Positions 8,886-16,977 of a stretch of 64,000 bases of DNA are shown piece by piece. Made by a program: the position numbers and the translations under genes. The stretch covers positions 1-64,000 of the forward strand of contig CAWDCE010000002.1 in the NCBI GenBank assembly GCA_963800725.1, written 5' to 3'. The notes under the pieces were generated by a model that was not told where the DNA came from, did not search any database, and saw only the letters and a program-made list of their open reading frames with translations. This DNA comes from Bog-473 sp963800725 (GTDB taxonomy: Bacteria > Actinomycetota > Acidimicrobiia > Acidimicrobiales > RAAP-2). The first letter of the stretch is position 1, and every line of letters starts with the position of its first letter.

Positions 8886-9060
8886 TGTGGAGAATTCGGT
8901 CCCACAGTCCACTCCGGTCTTGCGAGCTGGACCGCATCCATCTCAGTTTCCAGCTGGTCCACCCGATGTTGAGCCGAAGTAGAGCGCCCTACTGACGACT
9001 GTGACCATTTTGCAACGTTCCCCCAAGAAGAAGTGACAGCACCTTTCCCGGGCCGATTCA
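8886..9060 (-). other. Conserved attachment-site arm, copy 2
   Basis: It is almost identical to 2755-2935, including the near-palindrome at 8978-8993. One base is missing near 8900 compared with copy 1, and the half-site lost the in-frame stop, so the conserved reading frame seen in the other copies is broken here. Confidence 0.55.
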
Positions 9061-9075
9061 TGGTCTTCATATGGC

Positions 9076-9102
9076 GCACATAGCCGGCGTTCTGGGCCAC
9101 CC
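9076..9102 (+). repeat. Island hairpin repeat, copy 6 (partial)
   Basis: The right half ATAGCCGGCGTTCTGGGCCA is followed by CCC. It lies 40 bases before the CDF-like gene and closes a unit that begins with the repeat at 8707 and holds the tRNA half plus arm. Confidence 0.55.
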
Positions 9103-9141
9103 TTCGCCAAAGCTCGGCTGCAAGTCTGAGAAACTCATCGG

Positions 9142-9738
9142 ATGGCCGAAAGTGCCGACGGGACTCGTCATGTTCGGCTTCTCAGTCGCGGCCGTAAGCT
9201 GGAAGCGGCCACCCTGGGCTGGAACTTCGTCGGCGTCTTCGTGTTGGCATTCGCCGCCGTGCAGGCCCGGTCCGTTGCGCTGACGGCATTTGGCCTCGAC
9301 AGCCTGATTGAGATTGGCGCCTCCACCGTTGTCCTATGGGAACTGGCCGACGCAAACCAGGACCGGCAGCGCCAGGCCTTGCGACTAATCGGCTTCGCCT
9401 TCGTCGGACTGGCCGTCTACCTCGGCATCCAGAGCACGGTCGTCCTAATCATCGGGTTTCGCCCGCACCACAGCCCACTGGGGATCGCCTGGACCGGCGT
9501 CACGGCCCTTGTCATGTTCGGACTCGCATTCGGTAAAGCCAGGACTGGCGCGGAGTTGATGAATCCGGTCCTGCAAGCCGAGGGCCGGATCACCATGATC
9601 GACGGTATTTTGGCTACAGCGGTCCTTGCTGGTCTGGTGCTAAATGCCGTCGCCGGGTGGTGGTGGGCCGATCCGTTGGCCGGGTATGTGCTGCTGTACT
9701 ACGCCGTGCGAGAGGCTCGCGAGTCCTTGAGGCAATGA
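9142..9738 (+). CDS. Cation diffusion facilitator-like membrane transporter
   Basis: This is a small integral membrane protein of 198 residues with about five or six hydrophobic segments. It resembles the transmembrane domain of CDF metal/proton antiporters: FGLDSLIEIGAST aligns with the first metal-site helix, ITMIDGILA with the later acidic helix, and DPLAGYVLLYYAVREARE with the end of the domain. The canonical HxxxD metal motif is not seen in that form, and there is no cytoplasmic C-terminal domain. Metal transport is inferred from the family only. Confidence 0.75.
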   Translation: MAESADGTRHVRLLSRGRKLEAATLGWNFVGVFVLAFAAVQARSVALTAFGLDSLIEIGASTVVLWELADANQDRQRQALRLIGFAFVGLAVYLGIQSTVVLIIGFRPHHSPLGIAWTGVTALVMFGLAFGKARTGAELMNPVLQAEGRITMIDGILATAVLAGLVLNAVAGWWWADPLAGYVLLYYAVREARESLRQ

Positions 9739-9757
9739 CCGCACGGGGTATCTCCGT

Positions 9758-9795
9758 CGTGCTGCAGGGTGGCACCGAGTCCCGGCCTACGGGGA
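9758..9795 (+). repeat. Island hairpin repeat, copy 7
   Basis: It begins CGTGCTGCAGGGTGGCACC and ends CCTACGGGGATGG. It lies 5 bases downstream of the stop codon of the minus-strand gene at 9800. Confidence 0.7.
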
Positions 9796-9799
9796 TGGT

Positions 9800-10021
9800 T
9801 TACGGGTCGGGCCAGGTGCGGCTCCGGTTGTAGTCCCGAATTCGAAAGAACAGTGCAATGGCCCCGAGTCCCAATAGGAGTATGACGGCCACTGTGAGGA
9901 GCAGCTCAGCCGCCCATCCACCCCAAAGGATCGCCATCACCACGAAGGCCAGAGCAAAAAGTCCCACGAGCGCCATCAGCGACTTGCCAGTCCGATTGAT
10001 CCCACTGCTCTTGACGTTCAC
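9800..10021 (-). CDS. Small two-helix membrane protein
   Basis: The product is a 73-residue protein with two clear hydrophobic helices (about residues 14-34 and 37-58) joined by a short GGWA turn, then a basic tail (FRIRDYNRSR). No family is recognised and no enzyme motif is present. It precedes the PNPOx-like gene in position but follows it in transcription, about 120 bases downstream, so the two may be co-transcribed. Confidence 0.55.
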   Translation of the reverse strand: MNVKSSGINRTGKSLMALVGLFALAFVVMAILWGGWAAELLLTVAVILLLGLGAIALFFRIRDYNRSRTWPDP

Positions 10022-10143
10022 AAAGGTAGCTATCCCGGAGAAATGGGTCAGCTTGGCCGTGGCCCTCGCTGGCAGATCGCAACTACCTCAGGGGTTGGTC
10101 GATCCTGGCATTCGTCTTCCTTGTCCGCAAGCGAATCTTGATC

Positions 10144-10647
10144 TCAGAATATGTGTCGCGTATGGCTGAAGTTGCCCTTGGCGAATGCATACACCCTGTC
10201 CGGTCGTACCGTGAACACCAAGACGCTTTCGTTATCGTCGCCTTTGAAGCCGTCTGGACCTGGCTCGTAGTTCCAGCGGCCATCCCACTTGTGCGTCCAT
10301 GCCGCCGCGAGGCTCTCGAGCGTGCTCTGATCGGTGACTCGGACGGCCCGGCCCTCTACGACAACGTCCATGCCCGCGTCCCACTGATTGCAGCCCGTCA
10401 GGAGGATGACGTTGCAGTTGTCACGAAGATTGGTTGCCTTCTGTTCGCCCTCTCCAGTGCAGAAATGCAACACGCCATCAAACCAGACCGCAACGAGCGG
10501 CGTCATGTGCGGTCGTCCGTCGCCACGTACCGTTGCGATCCAGAACAGCTCCGCCGCTTCGAGAATCGCGCGAGCGTCGTCCCATTTTGTGGCCGTGGCC
10601 CCAGGGTCGCTGCACACAGCGTTCAACGTGGTGGTTGGTACGGTCAC
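10144..10647 (-). CDS. Pyridoxamine 5'-phosphate oxidase-like flavin/F420-binding protein
   Basis: This is a split-barrel protein of the PNPOx-like family, which in Actinobacteria includes F420- and FMN-dependent reductases. The N-terminal strand pattern FWIATVRGDGRPHMTPLVAVW and the following HFCTGEGEQKATNLRDN, with its conserved K and R for cofactor phosphate, are diagnostic. The C-terminal half has VFTVRPDRVYAFAKG. The length of 167 residues is normal. Cofactor choice and substrate cannot be decided from the sequence. Confidence 0.85.
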   Translation of the reverse strand: MTVPTTTLNAVCSDPGATATKWDDARAILEAAELFWIATVRGDGRPHMTPLVAVWFDGVLHFCTGEGEQKATNLRDNCNVILLTGCNQWDAGMDVVVEGRAVRVTDQSTLESLAAAWTHKWDGRWNYEPGPDGFKGDDNESVLVFTVRPDRVYAFAKGNFSHTRHIF

Positions 10648-10736
10648 GGTCCTGTGTTACAGCGTTGTTCTGTTCGAGTCAAGCGGACCGTTGCGAAGTC
10701 TCAACCGACATCCGCATCGTTGATGTTGCCCCTGAA

Positions 10737-10776
10737 AGTGCCGGTTGGTGCTCCCCGACCCAGCGATTAGGGGCAG
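10737..10776 (+). repeat. Island hairpin repeat, copy 8
   Basis: It begins AGTGCCGGTTGGTG and ends TTAGGGGCAGTCC. It lies 12 bases downstream of the stop codon of the minus-strand gene at 10789. Confidence 0.7.
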
Positions 10777-10788
10777 TCCTCTCAGGGA

Positions 10789-11385
10789 TTATCTCGGAGG
10801 CATCGCTATCTCCTGGAGGACTCGGTCGGTAGGTGACCCTTGGACTCCCTTGGTCTGCCTCTGCGTGAACATGTAGGCGTAGTAGAGGGACCCGAAGGGA
10901 ACGATGACTCGAAAGAGGACCTGCCGAGAGTCGACGGAACCCGCTGCAATGAGAGAGATCGTCCCGACGAGGAAGGCAAGCCCCCACACGGCCGAGATCT
11001 GTCGGTTGAGCGAGCGGAAGCGATCGGTGTGCCAAACGGACTCCGGCACCGTGTCCTTGGCGTAGGCCTCGGAAAATGGGTGACCGACCAGAATGGAGCC
11101 GAAGACCAAGAGCATGAGTGCGGTGTGGGACCCAGCTTGGGCGTAACGAGCCCAGAAGTCCAGATGGCCGGGCCGGACGATAATGAGAGTGGCGCCTAGC
11201 GCTGCGAAATAGATGGTGCTGGCCACATCGAGCATGTGCACCTTCCGTCGTCCAACCGCCCATACCAGAACGACTACTGCCGCGAGAGCGCCGGCGGCCA
11301 CCGCCCCATAGAGGGAGGTCACGCGTGATGCCAGGAGAAAGACGAGCCATGGAGCAAAGCTCCAAACGAGATCCGTCATCTGCAA
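10789..11385 (-). CDS. Integral membrane protein of unknown function
   Basis: A 198-residue protein with about six hydrophobic segments (for example LVWSFAPWLVFLLAS, GALAAVVVLVWAVG and ALMLLVFGSILVG). It keeps polar motifs between helices such as HPFSEAYAKDTVPESVW and SLNRQISAVWGL, which resemble a widespread actinobacterial family of small membrane proteins without assigned function. No catalytic motif is seen. It is alone between a repeat and the SDR gene. Confidence 0.65.
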   Translation of the reverse strand: MQMTDLVWSFAPWLVFLLASRVTSLYGAVAAGALAAVVVLVWAVGRRKVHMLDVASTIYFAALGATLIIVRPGHLDFWARYAQAGSHTALMLLVFGSILVGHPFSEAYAKDTVPESVWHTDRFRSLNRQISAVWGLAFLVGTISLIAAGSVDSRQVLFRVIVPFGSLYYAYMFTQRQTKGVQGSPTDRVLQEIAMPPR

Positions 11386-11490
11386 ACCTTTCCTAGTTGT
11401 GTCGGCTGTTTAGTAGTGGAGTTGCTCGCGCAGCTTTGTCACGGACACACGCCGAGGTGCCCAAGCGGCAGGGAGAGGCAGCCCAAGCCC

Positions 11491-12409
11491 TCAGGCGGCG
11501 ACGTTCACCAATGGGGCCGACTCGGGCCAGACCATCGGCTCGCCGACCCGGTACATGCGTCGGTTCATCCTGGCCCGGGCCGTGAACGGCAGGAACCGGG
11601 TGAGGATGCCGTCGACCAACTTGGCATCAGCGGCGAGATTGTACTTGAAGCGCGGTTTGCGGGTGTCGACGATGGCCGCAATCTTGGCGGCTGCCTGTTC
11701 GGCCGAAAGCAACATTTTCACGCCGTCGGAGCGGTCACCCATGGTCGCGAAATGCTCAAGGTAGGGCCGGTAACGTTCCCGGTCGCCTGGAGACATTGAG
11801 GCCAAGCTCTCCAAGGCGGCACCGGTTGTTTTCGCGTGTAGGGGGGTCTTGGTGACCCCCGGGTTGGCGAGCACGGTGTGGATGTCGAGTAGGCCCAGGT
11901 CGTAGTACATCGACTCGCTCAAGCCGACGAGCCCGGCCTTTGTAGCGTTGTAGAAGCCGATGAAGGGCGTGGCCATCACCCCGGCCCACGAAGCGACGTT
12001 GATAACTCGAGCTTTGATCGAGTTCGATTCGTTGTGCCGCCGCAATAGCGGGATGCTCGCCTGGGTTACAAGGTAGGCCGCGATCAGGTTGACCTCGATG
12101 ATCTCACGTACTCGGTCGACATTCGCGAACTCGAAGGGCGCCGTGTAGCCGAGGCCGGCGTTGTTGATCACGCGCGTACAGGCCATTATCGGCAAGTGCC
12201 GCTTCGATCTGCTGGACTGCTGGTTCGATCTGCCGGGGATCGCTCAGATCAAGCTGGATCGGGTGGACATTCGGCAGCTCCGCGAGGGTGGCTCGATGGC
12301 TCGGGTTGCGGTAGGTGGCGAACACCTCGTAGCCGCTGGCGGCCAACTGACCCGCCACGGCTTGCCCAATGCCAGATGTTGCGCCGGTAACCAGAACTGA
12401 CTTACTCAT
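11491..12409 (-). CDS. Short-chain dehydrogenase/reductase (one frameshift near 12175)
   Basis: This is a classical SDR. The N-terminal VLVTGATSGIGQAVA is the NAD(P)-binding TGxxxGxG motif, VINNAGLGY is the NNAG motif, and S in NVASWAG with YNATK forms the catalytic Ser-Tyr-Lys set. The first 75 residues and the rest lie in two frames joined near 12175. The C-terminus (RKPRFKYNLAADAKLVDGILTRFLP) resembles SDRs acting on lipids or retinol-like substrates. It lies 30 bases downstream of a TetR-type regulator on the same strand, probably one operon controlled by it. Confidence 0.85.
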
Positions 12410-12439
12410 TGTTGGTCTCCTTCACTCTCGTTGTTTCGA

Positions 12440-13076
12440 TCACTTCTTGTTTCGGTCACTTCGTGAATGCTGGCGAGCCGAGGGCATCAATCCCCCGGCC
12501 GTAAGGATGAGTTCGATGGCGGTCCGCATGCCTTGAAGGTACGCATGCCGGTTTTCCGTCTGCTGCTTCAGGCCATACGAGACTGCCTGCAGGATCTCAG
12601 CTGCCTGTTCGACCTTGACATCCCGGCACTGGCCAATGACGGCCTCCCAGTGCATCGTGGAGCCGCTTGCTCACCTCAAGGACGACGAGCGCATCGATAT
12701 CAACGACGGACTGCGGTACCAGCTCCTTGGCGGACACCAGCAGCTCGGAGAGGAGCTCCATCGACTCGTCCGGCATCATCTCGTCAAACGCAGCTAGGAG
12801 TTGTTGATCCAGAGAGAGCCCAGATCGCCACAAGGCGACGTGGGCAATGTCCCGGGTCGACTTGGAGAGCCGGTTCACGACCGCGCTGAAGAGTGCCTCT
12901 TTATTCGAGAAGTGGAGATACACAGCCTGCCGCGACAGGTCCGCCGCCGCAGCTACGGCATCCATCGACGCCTTCTTGTAGCCAAATCGCAAGAAGACAG
13001 GGATCGCTGCTTCCACGATGGCGTCTTGGCGAGACGGGGTCCCGCCCTGTCGCTGTTCAACGTCGATTGAGGCCAT
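12440..13076 (-). CDS. TetR/AcrR family transcriptional regulator (one frameshift near 12650)
   Basis: The N-terminal HTH is typical of TetR: RQDAIVEAAIPVFLRFGYKKASM, then DLSRQAVYLHFSNKEALFSAV. The ligand domain follows and continues in another frame after about 12650 (EAVIGQCRDVKVEQAAEILQAVSYG). It probably represses itself and the SDR gene downstream. An inverted repeat at 13085-13112, only 9 bases before its start codon, is a good operator candidate. The inducer is unknown. Confidence 0.85.
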
Positions 13077-13084
13077 GTGACGAG

Positions 13085-13113
13085 CTTGACAGCTCTTACC
13101 AAACTTGTCAAGT
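13085..13113. promoter_or_regulatory. Probable TetR operator
   Basis: Inverted repeat CTTGACA (13085-13091) and TGTCAAG (13106-13112), 14 bases apart. The right arm is also the centre of the 11-bp palindrome ACTTGTCAAGT. Its place directly before the TetR start codon is typical of autorepression. Confidence 0.5.
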
Positions 13114-13186
13114 ACGTAGTGGTAGATCTCGTTCGTAAACTTGGAGGCGATCTATGGGGACCGAAGTCGGATCCGGCTCGCCCTAA

Positions 13187-13228
13187 AGTGCCGCAGGGTG
13201 ACACCCTGTCCCGGCGATAGGGGACACC
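13187..13228 (+). repeat. Island hairpin repeat, copy 9 (best-preserved unit)
   Basis: It begins AGTGCCGCAGGGTGACACCC and ends CGATAGGGGACACC. Its TGTCCC and GGGACA can pair around a CGGCGATAG-like loop, and GGGTG/CACCC lies just before. It is used here as the family reference. Confidence 0.85.
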
Positions 13229-13388
13229 CGCCGATGAGTCTTCGCCTGGTGGCCGTGGGAGCGAGGCCTGCAAGAGCGCAGGCAAGCACCTGCTTCCACG
13301 ACGGCGCACCTCCTGCCGGACGGTCGGGAAGCCGACACACCCGTTCGGCCGTGCTCGTACTGTGGATCCGAAGAAATTCGGTGATCGA

Positions 13389-13415
13389 TGTCGAAGAATG
13401 GCATCCCCGTTCGAC
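13389..13415 (+). promoter_or_regulatory. Putative ECF42-type promoter
   Basis: TGTCGA at 13389-13394 and CGAC at 13412-13415 are separated by 17 bases. This matches, as I recall it, the promoter type described for ECF42 sigma factors, which usually drive their linked DGPF/YCII gene. The start codon of the YCII gene follows 47 bases later. Confidence 0.5.
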
Positions 13416-13462
13416 TCATTGGCGAGAAGTTCACCAACCACAAACCAAAAGGAGTGATCGAC

Positions 13463-13837
13463 ATGCCCCGATTCATGGGATTCGTGAGGATGGAAGAGGG
13501 TGTCGGGACACCGCCACAGGCGTTGTTCGACGCGATGGACGAGTACATCGGTGAGCGGGCCAGCAAGGGGATCTTCCTCGACGGTGGCGGTCTCTACGGG
13601 ACGGAGGACGCGGTGAACTACGTCGTCCGCCAGGGCGAGGTCACCCGTGTCGACGGGCCATACTCCGAGGCCAAGGAGGTCGTCGGCGGTTGGGCCATCA
13701 TGGAATACCCGAGTCTCGAGGAGGCCGCCGAGGACCAGCGGTCCTTCGCCGAGCTCCATGCCAAGCATTGGCCCGAGGTTACGGTGATCTCCACGCTGCG
13801 CCAGATCTCGACCGGCCCGGAGGCGCCCGACGCCTGA
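13463..13837 (+). CDS. DGPF/YCII-domain protein linked to an ECF42-type sigma factor
   Basis: This is a 124-residue ferredoxin-like (dimeric alpha/beta barrel) protein of the YCII family. The name-giving DGPF box is seen here as DGPYSEAKEVVGGWAIME. The ATG at 13463 is preferred over an upstream start at 13388 because AAAGGAG lies 8 bases before it and homology begins at MPRFMGFVRM. Such proteins are regularly encoded beside ECF42 sigma factors, as here, and are thought to belong to their regulon. Their biochemical role is not established. Confidence 0.88.
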   Translation: MPRFMGFVRMEEGVGTPPQALFDAMDEYIGERASKGIFLDGGGLYGTEDAVNYVVRQGEVTRVDGPYSEAKEVVGGWAIMEYPSLEEAAEDQRSFAELHAKHWPEVTVISTLRQISTGPEAPDA

Positions 13838-13920
13838 CGCCGGATTCGTCCGTGCTCAGCCTGCCAGCGGCGGCAGTGGGCGGAAGGGCGGGAGGTCTGA
13901 GCCGGTATCACTACGCTGGC

Positions 13921-15206
13921 GTGGTGCCGGCTCGGACCCGTCCCGACGACCCCAACGGGGCCGTCTATGCCGTCTGGCGGACCGAGTCCGCCCGGCTCGT
14001 AGCAGCCCTCACACGGATGACTCGCGACGTGAGCCTCGCCGAGGACCTGGCCCAGGACGCCCTTGTCGCCGCGCTCGAGCAGTGGCCGGAGACGGGCGTG
14101 CCGGGCAACCCGATCGCATGGCTCATGACCGTGGCGAAGCGCCGAGCCATCGACCACTTCCGGCGCACCGAGACCATGCGCCGCAAGGTCGTCGAGCTGG
14201 GAGATGCCAGCGACAGGCAAGCGTCGGCGGTGCCCGACGTCGAAAGTCAGGTCGACTACATCGAGGACGACGTCCTCCGCCTCGTGTTCCTGTCCTGCAA
14301 TCCGGTGCTGACGCCCGAGTCACGGGCGGCGCTGACCCTGCGGCTCGTCGGCGGCCTCACCACGGCCGAGATCGCCCGAGGATTCCTCGTCACCGAGTCC
14401 ACCATGGGGCAACGGATCTCCCGGGCGAAGAAGACGCTGTCGGAGGCCCATGCCGAGTTCGAGCTGCCGGTGGGAGCGGAACGGACCGAGCGGCTCGACG
14501 ACGTGATGGCGGTCATCTACCTGATCTTCAACGAGGGGTACACGGCCACCACGGGCGAGGACTGGATGCGCCAAGACCTCGTGGACGAGGCAATCCGGCT
14601 GGCGCGGATGCTGGTCGACCTCACTCCCGACGAACCCGAAGTGCTTCGCTCTGGAGGCCCTCCTCGAGATCCAGGGCTCGCGGATGCCGGCCCGCCTCGA
14701 CGAGCACGGGATCCCGGTCCTGCTGGAGGAGCAGGACCGTAGCCTCTGGGATCAGGTGCGCGTCCGGCGGGGCCTGGCGGCCCTGGGGCGAGCGGAGGAG
14801 TTGGCCGCGACCGGGGCCTCGGTCGGGCGTTACTTCCTGCAGGCCCTGATCGCGGCACAGCACGCGCGTCGCTGAGCGCGCAGAGGAGACGGACTGGCAC
14901 CGGATCGCGGCTCTCTACGACGTCCTGTCCCGCTCCGCGCCCGGTCCGGTCGTTGAGGTCAACCGGGCCGTCGCCCACGGTCGGGCGTTCGGTGCCGACG
15001 CCGGTCTTGCCGTCCTGGAAGAGGTACGCGACGACGCGCTCGGCGAGTCACCGTTGGTGCCGAGCGTGCGTGGAGACCTGCTCGAGCGGGCTGGTCGGCA
15101 CGATCAGGCGATGGCCGCGTTCACCGAAGCGGCGGCACGTTCGGCGAATGCAGGTGAACGCGCCGTACTGGTGCGCCGGGCGGACCAGAACCGGCCGCCT
15201 TCCTAG
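13921..15206 (+). CDS. ECF42-type RNA polymerase sigma factor (two frameshifts)
   Basis: Sigma region 2 (LVAALTRMTRDVSLAEDL, then NPIAWLMTVAKRRAIDHFRR) and region 4 (LTLRLVGGLTTAEIARGFLV, then MGQRISRAKKTL) are followed by a long C-terminal extension with TPR-like helices (IAALYDVLSRSAPGPVVEVN, then RAGRHDQAMAAFTEAAARS) that marks the ECF42 group. Removing one base near 14645 and one near 14870 gives a continuous frame to the stop at 15204-15206, about 428 residues. The GTG start at 13921 is approximate. The extension is thought to replace an anti-sigma factor in controlling activity. Confidence 0.88.
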
Positions 15207-15246
15207 TACTGCGCCTCCGCGTGGGGTGGAGGCTGGGATCGATGCC

Positions 15247-15280
15247 CGTGCGCAATGCCTACTCGGCGTTCGGGGACACT
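15247..15280 (+). repeat. Island hairpin repeat, copy 10
   Basis: A partial unit beginning CGTGCGCAATGCC, with TCGGCGTTCGGGGACAC at its end. It ends 5 bases from the stop codon of the minus-strand kinase-like gene. Confidence 0.65.
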
Positions 15281-15284
15281 TCCA

Positions 15285-15803
15285 CTAGCCCTCGATTTCG
15301 GTCAGAAACGAGGCTACGCAGTTAGGGGATCGAAGTCGATAAACGGATCTCCCCGGAGGAAGGTCCCGAAGCGCTGCTTCTGTCTCAAGTCTGCCGTGTT
15401 GGGGATAGCGCCAAATCCAGCGCCACGAATCCAGCAGAGGTGTTGGGCTACCTCTCAGTTTCCTCACCGTGACGCGAAACAGGCACGCGGATCTCGGTAG
15501 GTCAAGCCAGACGATGGTGTCGGCGGCTTGGAACCGGACCGCCGCGACCGCCCGGTAGTCGCCGGAAATAATCCACTGGTCGCCACTCACTAGCTCAAGG
15601 TGTTGCTCTGCCCATTCTTCGTCACTCGGCAAGGGCAACTGGCGCCAGTAGTAGTCGTCCAGGTCGAACAGGGGCAGGTTCAACCGGGATTTGAGTCGAG
15701 CCGCCAGAGTGGTCTTCCCCGACGCAACTGGGCCCACGATTGCGATGCGGTCCACGACCAAAGGATTCCTCAAGGTTGTCTCTCTCCCGGCGGATGGGGG
15801 CAC
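15285..15803 (-). CDS. P-loop NTPase, adenylate-kinase/FlaR-like
   Basis: The protein has a Walker A motif IVGPVASGKTTLAARL and then LNLPLFDLDDYYWRQLP, the arrangement of small nucleotide or shikimate kinase-like proteins often annotated as topology-modulation (FlaR) proteins. The later IVWLDLPRSACLFRVTVRKLRG fits the LID/arginine region. It is 172 residues if the first start is used. A start nearer VVDRIAIVGP is also possible, which would remove about 16 residues. The physiological substrate is unknown. Confidence 0.75.
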   Translation of the reverse strand: MPPSAGRETTLRNPLVVDRIAIVGPVASGKTTLAARLKSRLNLPLFDLDDYYWRQLPLPSDEEWAEQHLELVSGDQWIISGDYRAVAAVRFQAADTIVWLDLPRSACLFRVTVRKLRGSPTPLLDSWRWIWRYPQHGRLETEAALRDLPPGRSVYRLRSPNCVASFLTEIEG

Positions 15804-15812
15804 GCCGGCGCC
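15793..15812 (+). repeat. Island hairpin repeat, copy 11 (degenerate)
   Basis: A weak remnant, GATGGGGGCACGCCGGCGCC, between two minus-strand genes and 5 bases from the stop of the second. Its position fits the pattern better than its sequence does. Confidence 0.35.
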
Positions 15813-15816
15813 TGCG

Positions 15817-16278
15817 TCAGGAGTGTCCTAAATAGGTCTGTTCCCGGTTGGCGTCGTTGTACATCTCGGAGGCGATGAGCCAGGAACCATTGGGCTGCCG
15901 ATGCAACACCCGGAGTGAGTGGTTGTCCCGCATCTGGATCTCACCACCGCCTACCAATTTCTGTCCTTCCACCTGCAAGTGCGCCGACACCAGGACGACC
16001 TCTGGCGTGAGCACCTTCAAAGAAGTCTCGGGCGGAGCCTTAACGATGCCTGCATTGAAGTTGTCATCGGAGAAGAGTCCGCAGAGGTACTCGACAATCT
16101 CGTCCCCGCCCTTCTTTACTGAGCCGAAAGCATTGACCCAATCGGCATCCGATGTGTAGATGCCGACGAGCTTCTCGGCGTCCCGCTCACGGAAACCGGT
16201 CAACAGCGAGATCAGCGTGGTGGTGATGGCGTCCTGATCTGCTTGCGGAAGCGAAGAAAGGTCGGCGGGGTCAGCCAC
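15817..16278 (-). CDS. SnoaL/DUF4440-like NTF2-fold protein
   Basis: A small cone-shaped NTF2-fold protein. The order of elements (ITTTLISLLTGFRERDAEKL, then GIYTSDADWVNAFG, then VVLVSAHLQVEGQ and a final GSWLIASEMYNDAN) is typical of the SgcJ/DUF4440 group. The GTG at 16278 is chosen because AGGAGG lies 6 bases before it. An earlier in-frame ATG has no such site. Members bind or modify small molecules and many have unknown roles. It is a single gene between two repeats. Confidence 0.8.
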   Translation of the reverse strand: MADPADLSSLPQADQDAITTTLISLLTGFRERDAEKLVGIYTSDADWVNAFGSVKKGGDEIVEYLCGLFSDDNFNAGIVKAPPETSLKVLTPEVVLVSAHLQVEGQKLVGGGEIQMRDNHSLRVLHRQPNGSWLIASEMYNDANREQTYLGHS

Positions 16279-16366
16279 GGTTGTCCTCCTATGGGCGCAA
16301 GGCCGATTGATTCGGGCCAATTCTGTCATATCCGCTCGGAACGGACGGATGCTCGTGGGTCCCACA

Positions 16367-16408
16367 TGGTGACCTTCAGCCACGCCATAGTCCGGCGAAC
16401 TGGGGCAC
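16367..16408 (+). repeat. Island hairpin repeat, copy 12
   Basis: A variant with ACGCCATAGTCCGGCG followed by AACTGGGGCAC. It shares the ACGCC(C/T)AAGTCCGGCG variant form with copies at 23129 and 26229. It lies 33 bases upstream of the plus-strand gene at 16442. Confidence 0.6.
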
Positions 16409-16441
16409 TCAGGCACACGGATGGCCGATACCGTTTGAGAC

Positions 16442-16927
16442 GTGATCTACTGTCGAACGATCCCTCGGTACACGGAAGCCATCTACGACGGACTCGTGGC
16501 AATGGCATTTATCGTCGGTGTTGGAGTGATCCTCGCGGGATTGTTTTCAGGACCTGCGATCATCATCGTCGTAGGACTGTTTTTCATCGTCGTAGGCGTT
16601 CGAGAGTCTCGTCGCATTTTGATGCAAACCGCCTCGCGCCTTTCAATCGATCCGACCAGCAGTAACTTGATCTGGGAAGCCACATGGGGTCATGGAGATG
16701 TGCTTTTGACGGATATCACCGAGATCAACAGATCGAAGAGACCAGGGGTCTACGAGATAAAGCGGGCGCCCGGGCGGAACATAGAGTTCTGGCTAGGCAC
16801 CAGAGACTTGGCCGTGACGTCCTTCTTTGATTATCTACAGCACGCCAATCCGGCGGTGGCAATGAGCGAACTCCATGACTCGCGGAGGCCGTTTTGGTCC
16901 GGACTGCCCAAGCGATTGCGACAGTGA
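16442..16927 (+). CDS. Membrane-anchored protein of unknown function
   Basis: GTG start. Two hydrophobic helices near the N-terminus (AFIVGVGVILAGLFSG and AIIIVVGLFFIVVGV) are followed by a soluble domain of about 100 residues (LSIDPTSSNLIWEATW, then DVLLTDITEINRSKRPG) that looks like a PH-type bacterial membrane-protein domain. No enzymatic motif is present. The stop codon is followed 1 base later by the next hairpin repeat. Confidence 0.6.
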   Translation: MIYCRTIPRYTEAIYDGLVAMAFIVGVGVILAGLFSGPAIIIVVGLFFIVVGVRESRRILMQTASRLSIDPTSSNLIWEATWGHGDVLLTDITEINRSKRPGVYEIKRAPGRNIEFWLGTRDLAVTSFFDYLQHANPAVAMSELHDSRRPFWSGLPKRLRQ

Positions 16928-16928
16928 T

Positions 16929-16960
16929 AGCGATCCCATTCCCGGCGTACCTGGGCAGGG
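16929..16960 (+). repeat. Island hairpin repeat, copy 13
   Basis: A shortened unit: GCGATCCCATTCCCGGCGTA then CCTGGGCAGG. It sits between the converging stops of the genes at 16927 and 16978. Confidence 0.6.
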
Positions 16961-16977
16961 TGCGGTTTCGACAGTTC

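Noticed and set aside
11440..11480. A tRNA-Leu/Ser-like start (GCCGAGGTGCCCAAGCGGCA)
   Set aside because: No matching acceptor or T-arm follows, so it does not fold as a tRNA. It may be chance or a degenerate hairpin repeat.
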